64,000 bases of DNA from Chitinophaga sp. S165. Its GTDB lineage: Bacteria; Bacteroidota; Bacteroidia; Chitinophagales; Chitinophagaceae. Made by a program: the position numbers and the translations under genes. Location: contig NZ_QGTG01000017.1 of the NCBI RefSeq assembly GCF_003182155.1, forward strand, positions 1-64,000. Direction: 5' to 3'. Numbering within the stretch: the stretch's first letter is position 1; each line of letters starts with the position of its first letter. The notes under the pieces were generated by a model that saw nothing but the letters and a program-made list of their open reading frames with translations, did not search any database and was not told the origin of the DNA. Shown here piece by piece: positions 37,252 through 45,346 of this stretch.

Positions 37252-38451
37252 ATGTCTAAATTTATGTTCGTTGTGCCGCCATTCTTTGGGCACATCAGTC
37301 CTACCCTTAGTGTAGGAGCCAGCTTGCTGGCAAAAGGCCATGAGGTAATATGGGTCGGGTTAAAGGAACTGGCAGCGGAACATATACCTGCCGGAGGGCA
37401 ATTCATTGTTCCGCATGCAGAACTGGAAAAGCATCAACTAGCTATACAGACTATCCTGAAAATGCAGGATGACGGCCCGAACCTGTCGGGTGTTGAAACG
37501 CTGAAACTGGCGCTGGAGGGCACCTATGTTCCCTTTGCCCGTATCATGCTGCCGGGAGTATCCAGGATAGCCGACGAATTCGGACCGGATGTTATCATCA
37601 GTGATTGTATCACGTTCGCAGGCGCTATCTGTGCCCATCTGAAAGACATCCCCTGTGTAACTACTACACCCGTACCTCCCGACGTTACCGGCGATGCGAT
37701 GCAATCGCCCAGGATCTTTGAATGGCAGCAAAGCCTCATCAAGAACCTGCAATACGAACTGGGCGTCTATACCGATGAATATGTGATCCACTCGCGGGAT
37801 ATGAATATCGTTTTCACATCGCAGGAATTTGCAGGCAGCAAAACACCATTGCCACACATGAAGTTTGTAGGTCCTGTAAAAGGCCGTCCGAATAACACAC
37901 CTTTTGACTGGGAAAGACTTTCGCGTGCGATGTCACCGAAAGTGTTCGTTTCCCTGGGAACATTGCTGGTAGACATCCGAAAGGATTTCTTCCGTAAACT
38001 GATAGCTGCATTCGCTGATGAGCCTATTACTATTGTGGCGGCAACTGATCCTGCCATCTTTCCGCAATGGCCGGATAATTTCATTGTCCAGGGATTTGTA
38101 CCGCAAACACAGCTAATGCCGCATATGAATGCGGTGATCTGTCACGGAGGTTTTAACACGGTGAATGATGCCTTTCTGAATGGCCTACCTATGCTGATCA
38201 CACCGATCGCCTATGATCATTTTCATACGGCTTCGCTTATCGAGAATTCAGGCTGCGGTATCAAACTCAGATATAAGCGTTTACGTATCCCGGACCTCAA
38301 AGCTGCTATGTGGGAGGTACTGGACAATCCGCAATACCGGCAGGCAGCACAACACATTCGCGATACATTCATAGAGGCAGGAGGTAACGATAAAGCAGTA
38401 GCGCTATTGGAAACATTTGCACAGGAAAAGAAGAGCACTCTTTCTGTTTAA
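37252..38451 (+). CDS. UGT-type (GT1, MGT family) glycosyltransferase 2
   Basis: A 399-residue paralogue of the preceding glycosyltransferase. It starts MSKFMFVVPPFFGHISPT, and I chose the ATG at 37252, just after the upstream stop, over an earlier in-frame start. The donor signature is VICHGGFNTVNDAFLNGLP followed by PIAYDH, so Glu is replaced by Asp and the DQ pair by DH. These changes can alter the choice of donor sugar. Two such enzymes in tandem suggest a disaccharide or two different sugars on the product. Confidence 0.9.
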   Translation: MSKFMFVVPPFFGHISPTLSVGASLLAKGHEVIWVGLKELAAEHIPAGGQFIVPHAELEKHQLAIQTILKMQDDGPNLSGVETLKLALEGTYVPFARIMLPGVSRIADEFGPDVIISDCITFAGAICAHLKDIPCVTTTPVPPDVTGDAMQSPRIFEWQQSLIKNLQYELGVYTDEYVIHSRDMNIVFTSQEFAGSKTPLPHMKFVGPVKGRPNNTPFDWERLSRAMSPKVFVSLGTLLVDIRKDFFRKLIAAFADEPITIVAATDPAIFPQWPDNFIVQGFVPQTQLMPHMNAVICHGGFNTVNDAFLNGLPMLITPIAYDHFHTASLIENSGCGIKLRYKRLRIPDLKAAMWEVLDNPQYRQAAQHIRDTFIEAGGNDKAVALLETFAQEKKSTLSV

Positions 38452-38467
38452 CCAATCATTCGCTGTT

Positions 38468-39781
38468 ATGAAACGCAAACTACTACTACCCGAAAGATTG
38501 ATGCTGGGAGATGGCGCCACACCTTTCAACGGCATATTTGTGATCAGGATAAACGGTACGCTGACAGCAGAACATCTGTATAATGCATTGTCGAAAATAC
38601 AAGCTAAACATCCGCTGTTAAGAGCCGGCATTGTGCAGGACAAGGCAGGTACACCTTATTTCACCATTCCAGAGGTGTATCATGCCATTCCACTGACCAT
38701 AAAGGACCGTACAAGTGCGGACGACTGGCAACAGGAAACCAGGGCTGCCTGGGCGTCGGTATTTGATATACCTAATGGTCCGCTGATCAGGATGGTTTGG
38801 CTGAAAGGCAGCAGGCAATCGGAATTGCTGCTGGCTTTTCATCACTGCATGTGTGACGGAGGAGGCGGGTTAATGTTGGTGAAGGAGATACTGGCTGTGC
38901 TGGATGATCCTTCCTATGATATCGGTATTCATCCGACTTTCACAACCCTGCAGGACATTGTGCCGGCCAATGTACTAACAGGCACACGGCAGGTACTAAA
39001 GGCGCGGCTGAAGGGAGCATTCATACAGACTGTACTGGCAACGATAGCTACATTTATTTCCACCCGCAATAAGAAAACGGTAAGCAGGGAAGACGATTAT
39101 CTTATACACTGGAAACTGGATACGCAGACCTCTGCAGCGTTGTTCCAGCATTGTACCACACATGCGGTGACCGTCAATACAGCATTGTGCGTATCCTTCC
39201 TCAGAGCGTTTAAACAGGTGCTCGGGGAAAGGGCGATGAACAAGATCACCTGCCCGGTAGACATCAGAAGGTTTATTCCTGAAATAAAGAAAGATGTGAT
39301 CTTTTCCTTTGGCATGTCTCTGGAGCTCTCTGTCAATAATGTACCTGATCTTACATTCTGGGAAAGGGTGCAGTTATTACAGGCAGTAGCTACACAGAAG
39401 ATGAAACAGATGAACCCTTATGACTTTATGCTACCTTTTGAATATGCGCATGGAGGCATTAAACATATGCGGAAGTTCCTTACCTACGGGAAACCGGTTT
39501 ATGACCTGATGTTTTCCAATATGGGCAAACTGGATGTACCCGATAAATACCAATCCTTCGAAGTAGACACTATATTCAGTCCGACAGTAGTGGGGCCATT
39601 TGCCAATCCGACAACCATCATCACATCTACATATAAAGGCCAAATAGACTTTTCATTTGTATCCAATCATGCAGTACTGGACTACCAGGAAGCATTGGCC
39701 ATTAAAGAACATGCAATGACCATATTACTGGAAGACTTGCATGTAGTCACGCCCACGCCGGCGTTATCATCAATTATTTAA
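38468..39781 (+). CDS. Condensation-superfamily acyltransferase 1 (PapA-like)
   Basis: A 437-residue member of the CoA-dependent acyltransferase/condensation superfamily that includes polyketide-associated PapA proteins. The HHxxxDG active site is complete (His125, His126, Asp130, Gly131 in FHHCMCDGGGG). A second conserved stretch, ITCPVDIRRFIPEI, near residues 260-273 is shared with the next gene. Such enzymes join an acyl thioester to a hydroxyl or amine. Here the likely acceptor is the glycosylated chain. I chose the ATG at 38468, which avoids overlap with the upstream gene. Confidence 0.85.
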   Translation: MKRKLLLPERLMLGDGATPFNGIFVIRINGTLTAEHLYNALSKIQAKHPLLRAGIVQDKAGTPYFTIPEVYHAIPLTIKDRTSADDWQQETRAAWASVFDIPNGPLIRMVWLKGSRQSELLLAFHHCMCDGGGGLMLVKEILAVLDDPSYDIGIHPTFTTLQDIVPANVLTGTRQVLKARLKGAFIQTVLATIATFISTRNKKTVSREDDYLIHWKLDTQTSAALFQHCTTHAVTVNTALCVSFLRAFKQVLGERAMNKITCPVDIRRFIPEIKKDVIFSFGMSLELSVNNVPDLTFWERVQLLQAVATQKMKQMNPYDFMLPFEYAHGGIKHMRKFLTYGKPVYDLMFSNMGKLDVPDKYQSFEVDTIFSPTVVGPFANPTTIITSTYKGQIDFSFVSNHAVLDYQEALAIKEHAMTILLEDLHVVTPTPALSSII

Positions 39782-39788
39782 CCATTCT

Positions 39789-41060
39789 ATGAACAGAAAA
39801 TTAATACTGGGTGAAAGGATCATGTATGTAGATCCGGCAGCTACTGTTAACTGCATTTTTACGGCGAAGATACGTGGCGCCATCACCCTGGAAGGCCTGA
39901 TACATGCCCTGGGCAAACTGCAACAGAAACATCCGCTGCTGGGCGTTGTGATCAGGGAAGATGAAAATAGCAGGCCTTATTTTGTATCAGATACCAAGAT
40001 CCCTCCTATTCCCATACAAATGATAGAACGACAGGATGATAACCACTGGCAGCAGGTATCTGCAACCGAGTGGGAACATACATTCAATGTGCGTAAAGGC
40101 CCACTGGCGAGGGTTATATGGTTACGCTCAAACGATGTTTCTGAGCTGTTATTAGTACTGCCTCACTGTATCTGTGACGGGACCTCTATCCTCACCCTGA
40201 TGCGTGAACTATTACAGGTGCTGGATAAACCGGAAACAGTATTAATCCCCTATCCTTCTTTCGAATCCATTCATGATTTCATTCCGGCATCATTATCCAG
40301 TTGGAAACTACAGCTGAAGCTATGGCTGCTGTCAAAGGTAGCAGTTCCCCTATTGGCGCTTCAAACACGAGGACAACTACCTGCACAGGGGAAACATTAT
40401 ATGGTACGCTGGAAGCTGGACCAGGCAGCAACGACAGCATTGATCAATGCCTGTAAGATAGAGAACGCATCCCCACATGCCGTTTTTTCCGTAGCCTTTA
40501 TGGAGGCCCACCGCCATGTAATGGGAAATACCTCTCATCGTAAAGTGATCTGTCCCGTAGATATACGCCGGTTCATACCTGAAATAAAACAGGATCACCT
40601 GTTTGCCTTTGCTCCCATCGCAGAACTGAGTATCAGTAAAACAGAAGGGAGCTTCTGGGCGAAAGCGAGGCAGCTTAAAACGGACCTGATCACCGCAATA
40701 GATAAGATGGACGTACGAAAACAGCTATTGACGAGCGAGTATTTTCATTCAGCCGCTAATTGTATGGTCAGTTTCCTGAAAAAAACCGATGGTACACACG
40801 ATGTCACCCTTTCCAATATGGGCAAGCTGGACATCCCTGAAAGGTATGATACATTCGAACTGGAAACCCTCTATAGCCCAAGTGCTGCATTTCCCTGGCG
40901 GAATGCTAATACCCTGGTGGTAAGTACGTTCAGAGGGCAGACAGACTTTTCGTTTATTTCCTGCGAGACTTTTTTGGAAGAAGCAAAAGCCAGGGCTATT
41001 GTGAAGAAGATGCAGGAATTACTCCCCATAAACCCTGTCCATGAACCAGCCCATCAATAG
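39789..41060 (+). CDS. Condensation-superfamily acyltransferase 2 (PapA-like)
   Basis: A 423-residue paralogue of the preceding acyltransferase, 7 bases downstream. The active-site segment reads LPHCICDGTS: the first His of HHxxxDG is Pro, but the catalytic second His (His126) and Asp130 remain, so activity is likely. It shares VICPVDIRRFIPEI with its neighbour. The pair suggests two separate acylation steps or two different acyl groups. It overlaps the next gene by 20 bases. Confidence 0.85.
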   Translation: MNRKLILGERIMYVDPAATVNCIFTAKIRGAITLEGLIHALGKLQQKHPLLGVVIREDENSRPYFVSDTKIPPIPIQMIERQDDNHWQQVSATEWEHTFNVRKGPLARVIWLRSNDVSELLLVLPHCICDGTSILTLMRELLQVLDKPETVLIPYPSFESIHDFIPASLSSWKLQLKLWLLSKVAVPLLALQTRGQLPAQGKHYMVRWKLDQAATTALINACKIENASPHAVFSVAFMEAHRHVMGNTSHRKVICPVDIRRFIPEIKQDHLFAFAPIAELSISKTEGSFWAKARQLKTDLITAIDKMDVRKQLLTSEYFHSAANCMVSFLKKTDGTHDVTLSNMGKLDIPERYDTFELETLYSPSAAFPWRNANTLVVSTFRGQTDFSFISCETFLEEAKARAIVKKMQELLPINPVHEPAHQ

Positions 41061-41532
41061 TATTCTGAAGAAGTTTACACAGCGGCAGGTACTGTTCTAT
41101 TTCATTACCAATGTGATCATTAATGCACTGGTGCCCTATTTCGGCTTTGATGACCTGAATGCTGTATACATGTTCCGGGGAGAACACCCCATAGCGAGGT
41201 TCTTCCTGCCGATGTCCCTGTTGCTGCCGCTGTGTATAACTATTGATATATTAAATAAAACAACTGCACTGCTGGAAAAGGAACAGGTGTTCACTGTCCT
41301 TCCACCGAAGAAGATCAAGGTCCGTTTCATGCTAAAAACAGCGTTCCTGAACGCAATAATCACCCTGCTTCTGACGTTAGCCGCTATGCTGGGTATTCAT
41401 GCCTGCTTACCCGAGAATTACAGCTTTAATGGTACGCTGCTGTCAATTCTCTCAGGAATACTGGCCGGAGGGATGGCCGTTTTCTTTACCCTTCAGCCGA
41501 TCCATAAGGTAAAAAAGCTGTATCCGCACTAA
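41041..41532 (+). CDS. Small membrane protein of unknown function
   Basis: A 163-residue protein with about four hydrophobic segments (near residues 18-35, 55-75, 100-122 and 135-155). I do not recognise a family. It is the last gene of the biosynthetic operon and overlaps the acyltransferase gene by 20 bases, which argues for a role in the same pathway, for example export or membrane anchoring of the product. That role is inference from position only. Confidence 0.65.
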   Translation: MNQPINSILKKFTQRQVLFYFITNVIINALVPYFGFDDLNAVYMFRGEHPIARFFLPMSLLLPLCITIDILNKTTALLEKEQVFTVLPPKKIKVRFMLKTAFLNAIITLLLTLAAMLGIHACLPENYSFNGTLLSILSGILAGGMAVFFTLQPIHKVKKLYPH

Positions 41533-41580
41533 CAATCAGGAATATTACATAATTTAGTCATGGTAATTGCCTGATTGTTA
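41530..41580. other. Stem-loop directly after the biosynthetic operon
   Basis: A perfect 11-bp inverted repeat (41530-41540 with 41570-41580) starts at the stop codon of the last operon gene. There is no T-run after it, so it is more likely an mRNA 3' structure or a weak terminator than a classic one. Confidence 0.5.
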
Positions 41581-41613
41581 ACAGTCCAATTCCCATTACT
41601 AAAACGACCATGC

Positions 41614-42726
41614 ATGAAACGCATCATTGCCATATTAGCATTCATTTTACCCCTTACGATACAGGCGCAAACAAAACTGGAAGATAAGCTTGCAGAAGAC
41701 TTTTCTGATAAGTTAGCCAAGCGCTATGAGGTAAGAAATGATTCCCTCATTGTTTTTGTGACAGAACAGATGTCGAGAAGCGGCGCTGCCGGACTGGATA
41801 TAGATAAAACGATGACAGAACTGAAAAAAGACCCTGCAGCACTTGATGCCGCGCTGAAGTTCATTTACCAGTTCAGTAATGGCAACAGACAACAATTTAT
41901 TGGCCACCTGCGGGCAATGAACCTGCAAAGCAACAGTGTATTCCCACTGGCGACGTACACGGTAAATAAGTTCAAAGGAGAAACGAAAGAACTGCTGGAA
42001 GAAAAATCCAGCCTCTATACCACAGGCGCTATTCCGGCTACGTTGCCGCCATTGCAGATAGCACCGGCAGTAGCCCAGAACAATACAACGGAAAGCAATA
42101 GCAGCGCTTCTGAAACATCAGCTGCGAATCCGGCTACCACTGCTACGGGTATACCGGCAGAACCAGGCACTACGCCAGCCGCACCTGCAGCGCCAACATC
42201 TCCGGTGGCTGACGAATTCAATTGGGACGTAAGGCAGATCTTCAAACTGACTGACGTAAACCAGTTATATACAATGTATGGTAAGCAAAATGTAGAAGAA
42301 CGTACCGCCCAGGATTTCCAGGGTAATGACGACGGTACGGCTTTCTATGTGTTCCCTGATACTGACAACGAGATGATCGTACAGTTCAATGGAGCCGGCG
42401 GTACCAGCGTTACTTTCACTAAAGAGAATTCCAAATGGAAACCTCCGTTCGGTATTAAGGTTGGCGACCCGCTGGATAAAGTTGTAAAGGTAAACGGCAG
42501 AGACTTCAGGATCAATGGGTTTGAGTGGGACAACGGCGGACAAGTGGCAGACTGGGAAGGTGGTGCTTTTGCCGGTAAAGGTGTGAATATCGCATTCAAA
42601 GCTAATAACTCCAGCGATCCTAAATTGTACGACCAGGTAACCGGCGACAAGAAAGTGAAGACTGACGCTTCTGCTATGAAAAAGCTGGGTGTTGTGGTGG
42701 AGAAAATTGCCTTCAAAAGCAATTGA
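41614..42726 (+). CDS. Secreted two-part protein of unknown function
   Basis: A 370-residue protein with a signal peptide (MKRIIAILAFILPLTIQAQ). The N-terminal ~115 residues are helical. An Ala/Pro/Thr/Ser-rich linker covers about residues 135-200, and a C-terminal domain begins with FNWDVRQIFKLTD. I do not recognise either domain. The ATG at 41614 is preferred because it starts the signal peptide. Whether it belongs with the polyketide operon upstream is unclear. Its stop abuts the stop of the convergent regulator gene. Confidence 0.6.
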   Translation: MKRIIAILAFILPLTIQAQTKLEDKLAEDFSDKLAKRYEVRNDSLIVFVTEQMSRSGAAGLDIDKTMTELKKDPAALDAALKFIYQFSNGNRQQFIGHLRAMNLQSNSVFPLATYTVNKFKGETKELLEEKSSLYTTGAIPATLPPLQIAPAVAQNNTTESNSSASETSAANPATTATGIPAEPGTTPAAPAAPTSPVADEFNWDVRQIFKLTDVNQLYTMYGKQNVEERTAQDFQGNDDGTAFYVFPDTDNEMIVQFNGAGGTSVTFTKENSKWKPPFGIKVGDPLDKVVKVNGRDFRINGFEWDNGGQVADWEGGAFAGKGVNIAFKANNSSDPKLYDQVTGDKKVKTDASAMKKLGVVVEKIAFKSN

Positions 42727-43353
42727 TCATACCAACAGTTTGTTGTCAACAGCATACTTGATCAGCATAGCGGTGTTTTTCACCTCCAGTTTGGCTAGTA
42801 ATTTTTTCCGGTGACTGTTCACAGTATCTGCACTGATAAACAACTTTCCTGCGATCTCAGTATTTGTATTTCCTTCTGAAATCAGGCATAAAACTTCTTT
42901 TTCCCTTCTCGTAAGAGGAGGGAAATTTTTTTGTATGCCCTCCCGCTCACTTTTCATGGCCTGCTTGATGGCCGGGGATAGGTAGTTATCCCCAGTGTAT
43001 ACGGTATGTATAGCGCAGAGCAACTCGTCTTTGTCTGCTGTATTGACAATGTAACCGCTGGCGCCACAATGAAACAATTCAGAGATGAACTTTTCCTCCC
43101 TGAGGGCGCCCAGGATAAGCATAGACACATTCGGGTAGTACATTTTAATATTAGCACATAATTCGACGCTGTCTATATCCGGCAGGCAGGTATCCAGCAT
43201 AATGATATCGACCGTGTTATGGAGGAGGAATTTAAGGCAGCCACAGCCACTCCGGGCATATCCAGCCAGTAATATGTCATGCTCGGGACCAAGAAGGGAA
43301 TGCAGGCCTTCCAGGATCAACGGGTGGTTGTTTACGAAATACAGGCGGATCAT
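42727..43353 (-). CDS. NarL/LuxR-type response regulator with an altered receiver domain
   Basis: A 208-residue protein with a receiver domain (about 1-120) and a LuxR-type HTH (about 145-205, PPLTRREKEVLCLISEGNTNTEI). The phosphorylation site Asp54 is present (IMLDTCLPD). The acidic pair near residue 8, normally Asp-Asp, reads Asn-Asn (FVNNHP), and the conserved Lys after the GY of ASGY is missing (ASGYIVNTA). Phosphorylation is therefore in doubt and the protein may act without a kinase. No histidine kinase is nearby. It lies 93 bases past lanC on the same strand and could regulate the lanthipeptide locus. Confidence 0.85.
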   Translation of the reverse strand: MIRLYFVNNHPLILEGLHSLLGPEHDILLAGYARSGCGCLKFLLHNTVDIIMLDTCLPDIDSVELCANIKMYYPNVSMLILGALREEKFISELFHCGASGYIVNTADKDELLCAIHTVYTGDNYLSPAIKQAMKSEREGIQKNFPPLTRREKEVLCLISEGNTNTEIAGKLFISADTVNSHRKKLLAKLEVKNTAMLIKYAVDNKLLV

Positions 43354-43446
43354 GGGTTATCCAATTTAAGATGCCAATATGTGCTGTAGAGGGTTACATG
43401 CAATTCATGGCAGGTGATCGGCATTATATGTAATATAACGAAAATA

Positions 43447-44658
43447 TCAACATAATAATATACACCGGTCCCATGCAGGATCAGTATCCTGATCGATGGC
43501 AGCCATTAGGGAAAGACCAATACCGGCTGCTCCTTCCAGGATACCGTAACTGTTTTCATAGGCATCTTTTCCGAAAAAACGGTAGCCTCCGGGGCCATCT
43601 TTGTGTGTATTCATCTGTAAGGTCTGTTGTAACCAATGCGTTGCTCCCTCTAATAAGACGGTATCTTTTGTATGCAGCCAGGCTCGCCTGTAAATATGCG
43701 CAATACCGGCACTACCATGACAAAGACAGGCGTCATGTATATGGCTGTTTTTTATATGCCGGTGTTCCAGCGTATGATGAAAGATCTGCAGCGCTTTCTC
43801 CTGATAGGTTTTATCCCCTAACCAGGTCCCTGCATTCAATAGCAGGATGGCAATTCCCAGATCGCCATAGCACCATCCAAGCCGGCTTTGTTTCCCGGTC
43901 AATGGTTTGCCCTCAACATCTACCAGTACGGGATATAATGCGGTCAATCCATCTTCCGGACTGTTCTCTGTAGAGAGTATCCAGGATATGCCTTTTCTGA
44001 TGAGGTCATTGGTTTGTTCAACCGCAATGCCTTTGTGGTGGATCATTCCAAGTATAGATATAATGGCAGGAGCGCCATGCGCCAATCCCATATTGAAAGA
44101 AACTTCGCCGGGAGGTCTATCGGCCAGCCCGGTCAGGTGATCCTGCCAGGCGATACCATCTGGTGTTTTAATTGCTGTTAATGCCAGGTTTGATGCTACA
44201 GCTTCCAGGTATTCTTTAGCCTGTGGATGTGCGGCTCTTTCCAGGAAATATAGTGCAATGCCCAATCCTTCATGCAGAAAATCATGCCGCCCCTGTTGCA
44301 GGGCATCCAGCATGGCTGTACCCAGTACTTCATCTACTTCTTCAAAAATGTCTTGCATACCGTCTTCATTCACAAAGCCAGCTTTGCTGAGATGTTGAAT
44401 ATTCCAGACCATCCCGGCAATACCGCTGCAATGCGAGAATGGTAAAGCTGTTCCGGCAATATCGTGCACACTTCTTTCCAGCAGCTGGTGCACCTTCTGC
44501 AGGTATTTCTTTTTTCCTGTTAACTGATAGTAGTATGCAAAGAATAATGCAGCACCTGTATAACCGCCCAATAAACCGGGAGAAGCTGCTTCTGCTGTAA
44601 GATAGTCGAGTGAAAGACTGATTTCCTGTAAGATCTTTACCGCTCTTTTATCATCCAT
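43447..44658 (-). CDS. LanC-like lanthipeptide cyclase
   Basis: A 403-residue cyclase that joins Cys thiols to dehydrated Ser/Thr to make lanthionine rings. The zinc ligands are present: Cys263 in GWCYGDLG, and Cys313-His314 in CLCHGSAG. His194 in GLAHGAP matches the catalytic His. The length is normal for class I LanC. It is downstream of two precursor genes on the same strand and is separated from them by a hairpin. With the divergent lanB it gives the core of a class I pathway. Confidence 0.93.
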   Translation of the reverse strand: MDDKRAVKILQEISLSLDYLTAEAASPGLLGGYTGAALFFAYYYQLTGKKKYLQKVHQLLERSVHDIAGTALPFSHCSGIAGMVWNIQHLSKAGFVNEDGMQDIFEEVDEVLGTAMLDALQQGRHDFLHEGLGIALYFLERAAHPQAKEYLEAVASNLALTAIKTPDGIAWQDHLTGLADRPPGEVSFNMGLAHGAPAIISILGMIHHKGIAVEQTNDLIRKGISWILSTENSPEDGLTALYPVLVDVEGKPLTGKQSRLGWCYGDLGIAILLLNAGTWLGDKTYQEKALQIFHHTLEHRHIKNSHIHDACLCHGSAGIAHIYRRAWLHTKDTVLLEGATHWLQQTLQMNTHKDGPGGYRFFGKDAYENSYGILEGAAGIGLSLMAAIDQDTDPAWDRCILLC

Positions 44659-44676
44659 ATTTCATCAGATACAAAA

Positions 44677-44717
44677 ATCATGGTGCGACTAACAACCACA
44701 GCAAGCCGCACCATGAT
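44677..44717 (-). terminator. Hairpin between the precursor gene and lanC (partial terminator)
   Basis: A perfect 11-bp stem (44677-44687 with 44707-44717) has a 19-base loop and is followed on the minus strand by TTTTT. It begins 5 bases past the precursor stop. In RiPP operons such hairpins let most transcripts end after the precursor while some read into the modification gene. Confidence 0.7.
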
Positions 44718-44721
44718 CAAT

Positions 44722-44907
44722 TTAGAATCGGCAAGAGTCAACGCTGCAAATAGGCGCACCCTGGCTGATATCATCCGTACAAACTCTGAAGGAGAGGATT
44801 GTGGTAGTAGGCACTTGCGCTATACCGTTCGTATCCTGTTTTGTGCGGGTTAAACTGGCGATCTTGATCTTACCAAGGTCCAGCTTCTTCTCTGTTTTCT
44901 TTTTCAT
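44722..44907 (-). CDS. Class I lanthipeptide precursor 1
   Basis: A 61-residue precursor. The leader contains KKLDLGKIKIASL (residues 7-19), a motif known from Bacteroidota lanthipeptide precursors of the pinensin type. The core half has three Cys (43, 54, 59) and many Ser/Thr (34-36, 39, 44, 48, 55, 58), so up to three rings could form. There is no double-Gly cleavage site, so leader removal must differ from the C39-peptidase route. It lies between the second precursor gene and lanC. Confidence 0.88.
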   Translation of the reverse strand: MKKKTEKKLDLGKIKIASLTRTKQDTNGIAQVPTTTILSFRVCTDDISQGAPICSVDSCRF

Positions 44908-44944
44908 AAGAATGCGGTTTTAGATTTTGAATAAACTGCTGTAC

Positions 44945-45100
44945 TTAGTGTCTGCCATTCTCAGGCGGAGGGCATCTGAAAAGACTGCAACCGGTGTAGG
45001 TAGGAGCATTTGCCTGTGGGTTCGATTCCTGTTTGGCTGTGCTCAGTTTGGCGATCTTTATCTTGCCAAGGTTCAGCTTTCTGCTTGACGCTTTTTTCAT
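44945..45100 (-). CDS. Class I lanthipeptide precursor 2 (51 residues)
   Basis: A short open frame from ATG at 45100 to TAA at 44945. It encodes 51 residues with the leader RKLNLGKIKIAKL (residues 7-19), matching precursor 1 almost exactly at the same place. The core has two Cys (38, 43), Thr34, Thr36 and Ser39, and ends in FRCPPPENGRH, a tail with three Pro. The shared leader and its place as first gene before precursor 1 and lanC make it a real second substrate, with a different core. It is easily missed by length cut-offs. Confidence 0.85.
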   Translation of the reverse strand: MKKASSRKLNLGKIKIAKLSTAKQESNPQANAPTYTGCSLFRCPPPENGRH

Positions 45101-45346
45101 AGTTAACAACTGGTTTAAATATTAAGAAATGAATACTTGTCTTTAGCGGTCAGATTTCAACAGTGGGAAATGTGGGCACGGTTTTCATTACGTTTAAAAG
45201 ATACGTTTAAAGATAAGGATAAAGCCTGCTTCCCCTCATCACTGGAAAGGGGGAATTTCTGACATTTTTTTCCAGTAAAAAAAATATCACCTTTTAAGGG
45301 GGGCTTCCGGTGTGTGTATAAAAGCTATCTTTTTACCTGTATTCAC
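45101..45346. promoter_or_regulatory. Divergent control region of the lanthipeptide locus
   Basis: This 246-base region lies between the divergent precursor and lanB genes. It holds a tandem repeat of ACGTTTAAA-GATA type (45190-45202 and 45203-45215) and an inverted repeat ACTGGAAA-N20-TTTCCAGT (45241-45276). Both are candidate regulator sites. No consensus promoter element was seen. Confidence 0.5.

Noticed and set aside
45018..45029. GGGTTCGATTCC, which looks like the T-arm of a tRNA
   Set aside because: It lies inside the second lanthipeptide precursor gene on the other strand, and no acceptor, D or anticodon stems surround it.
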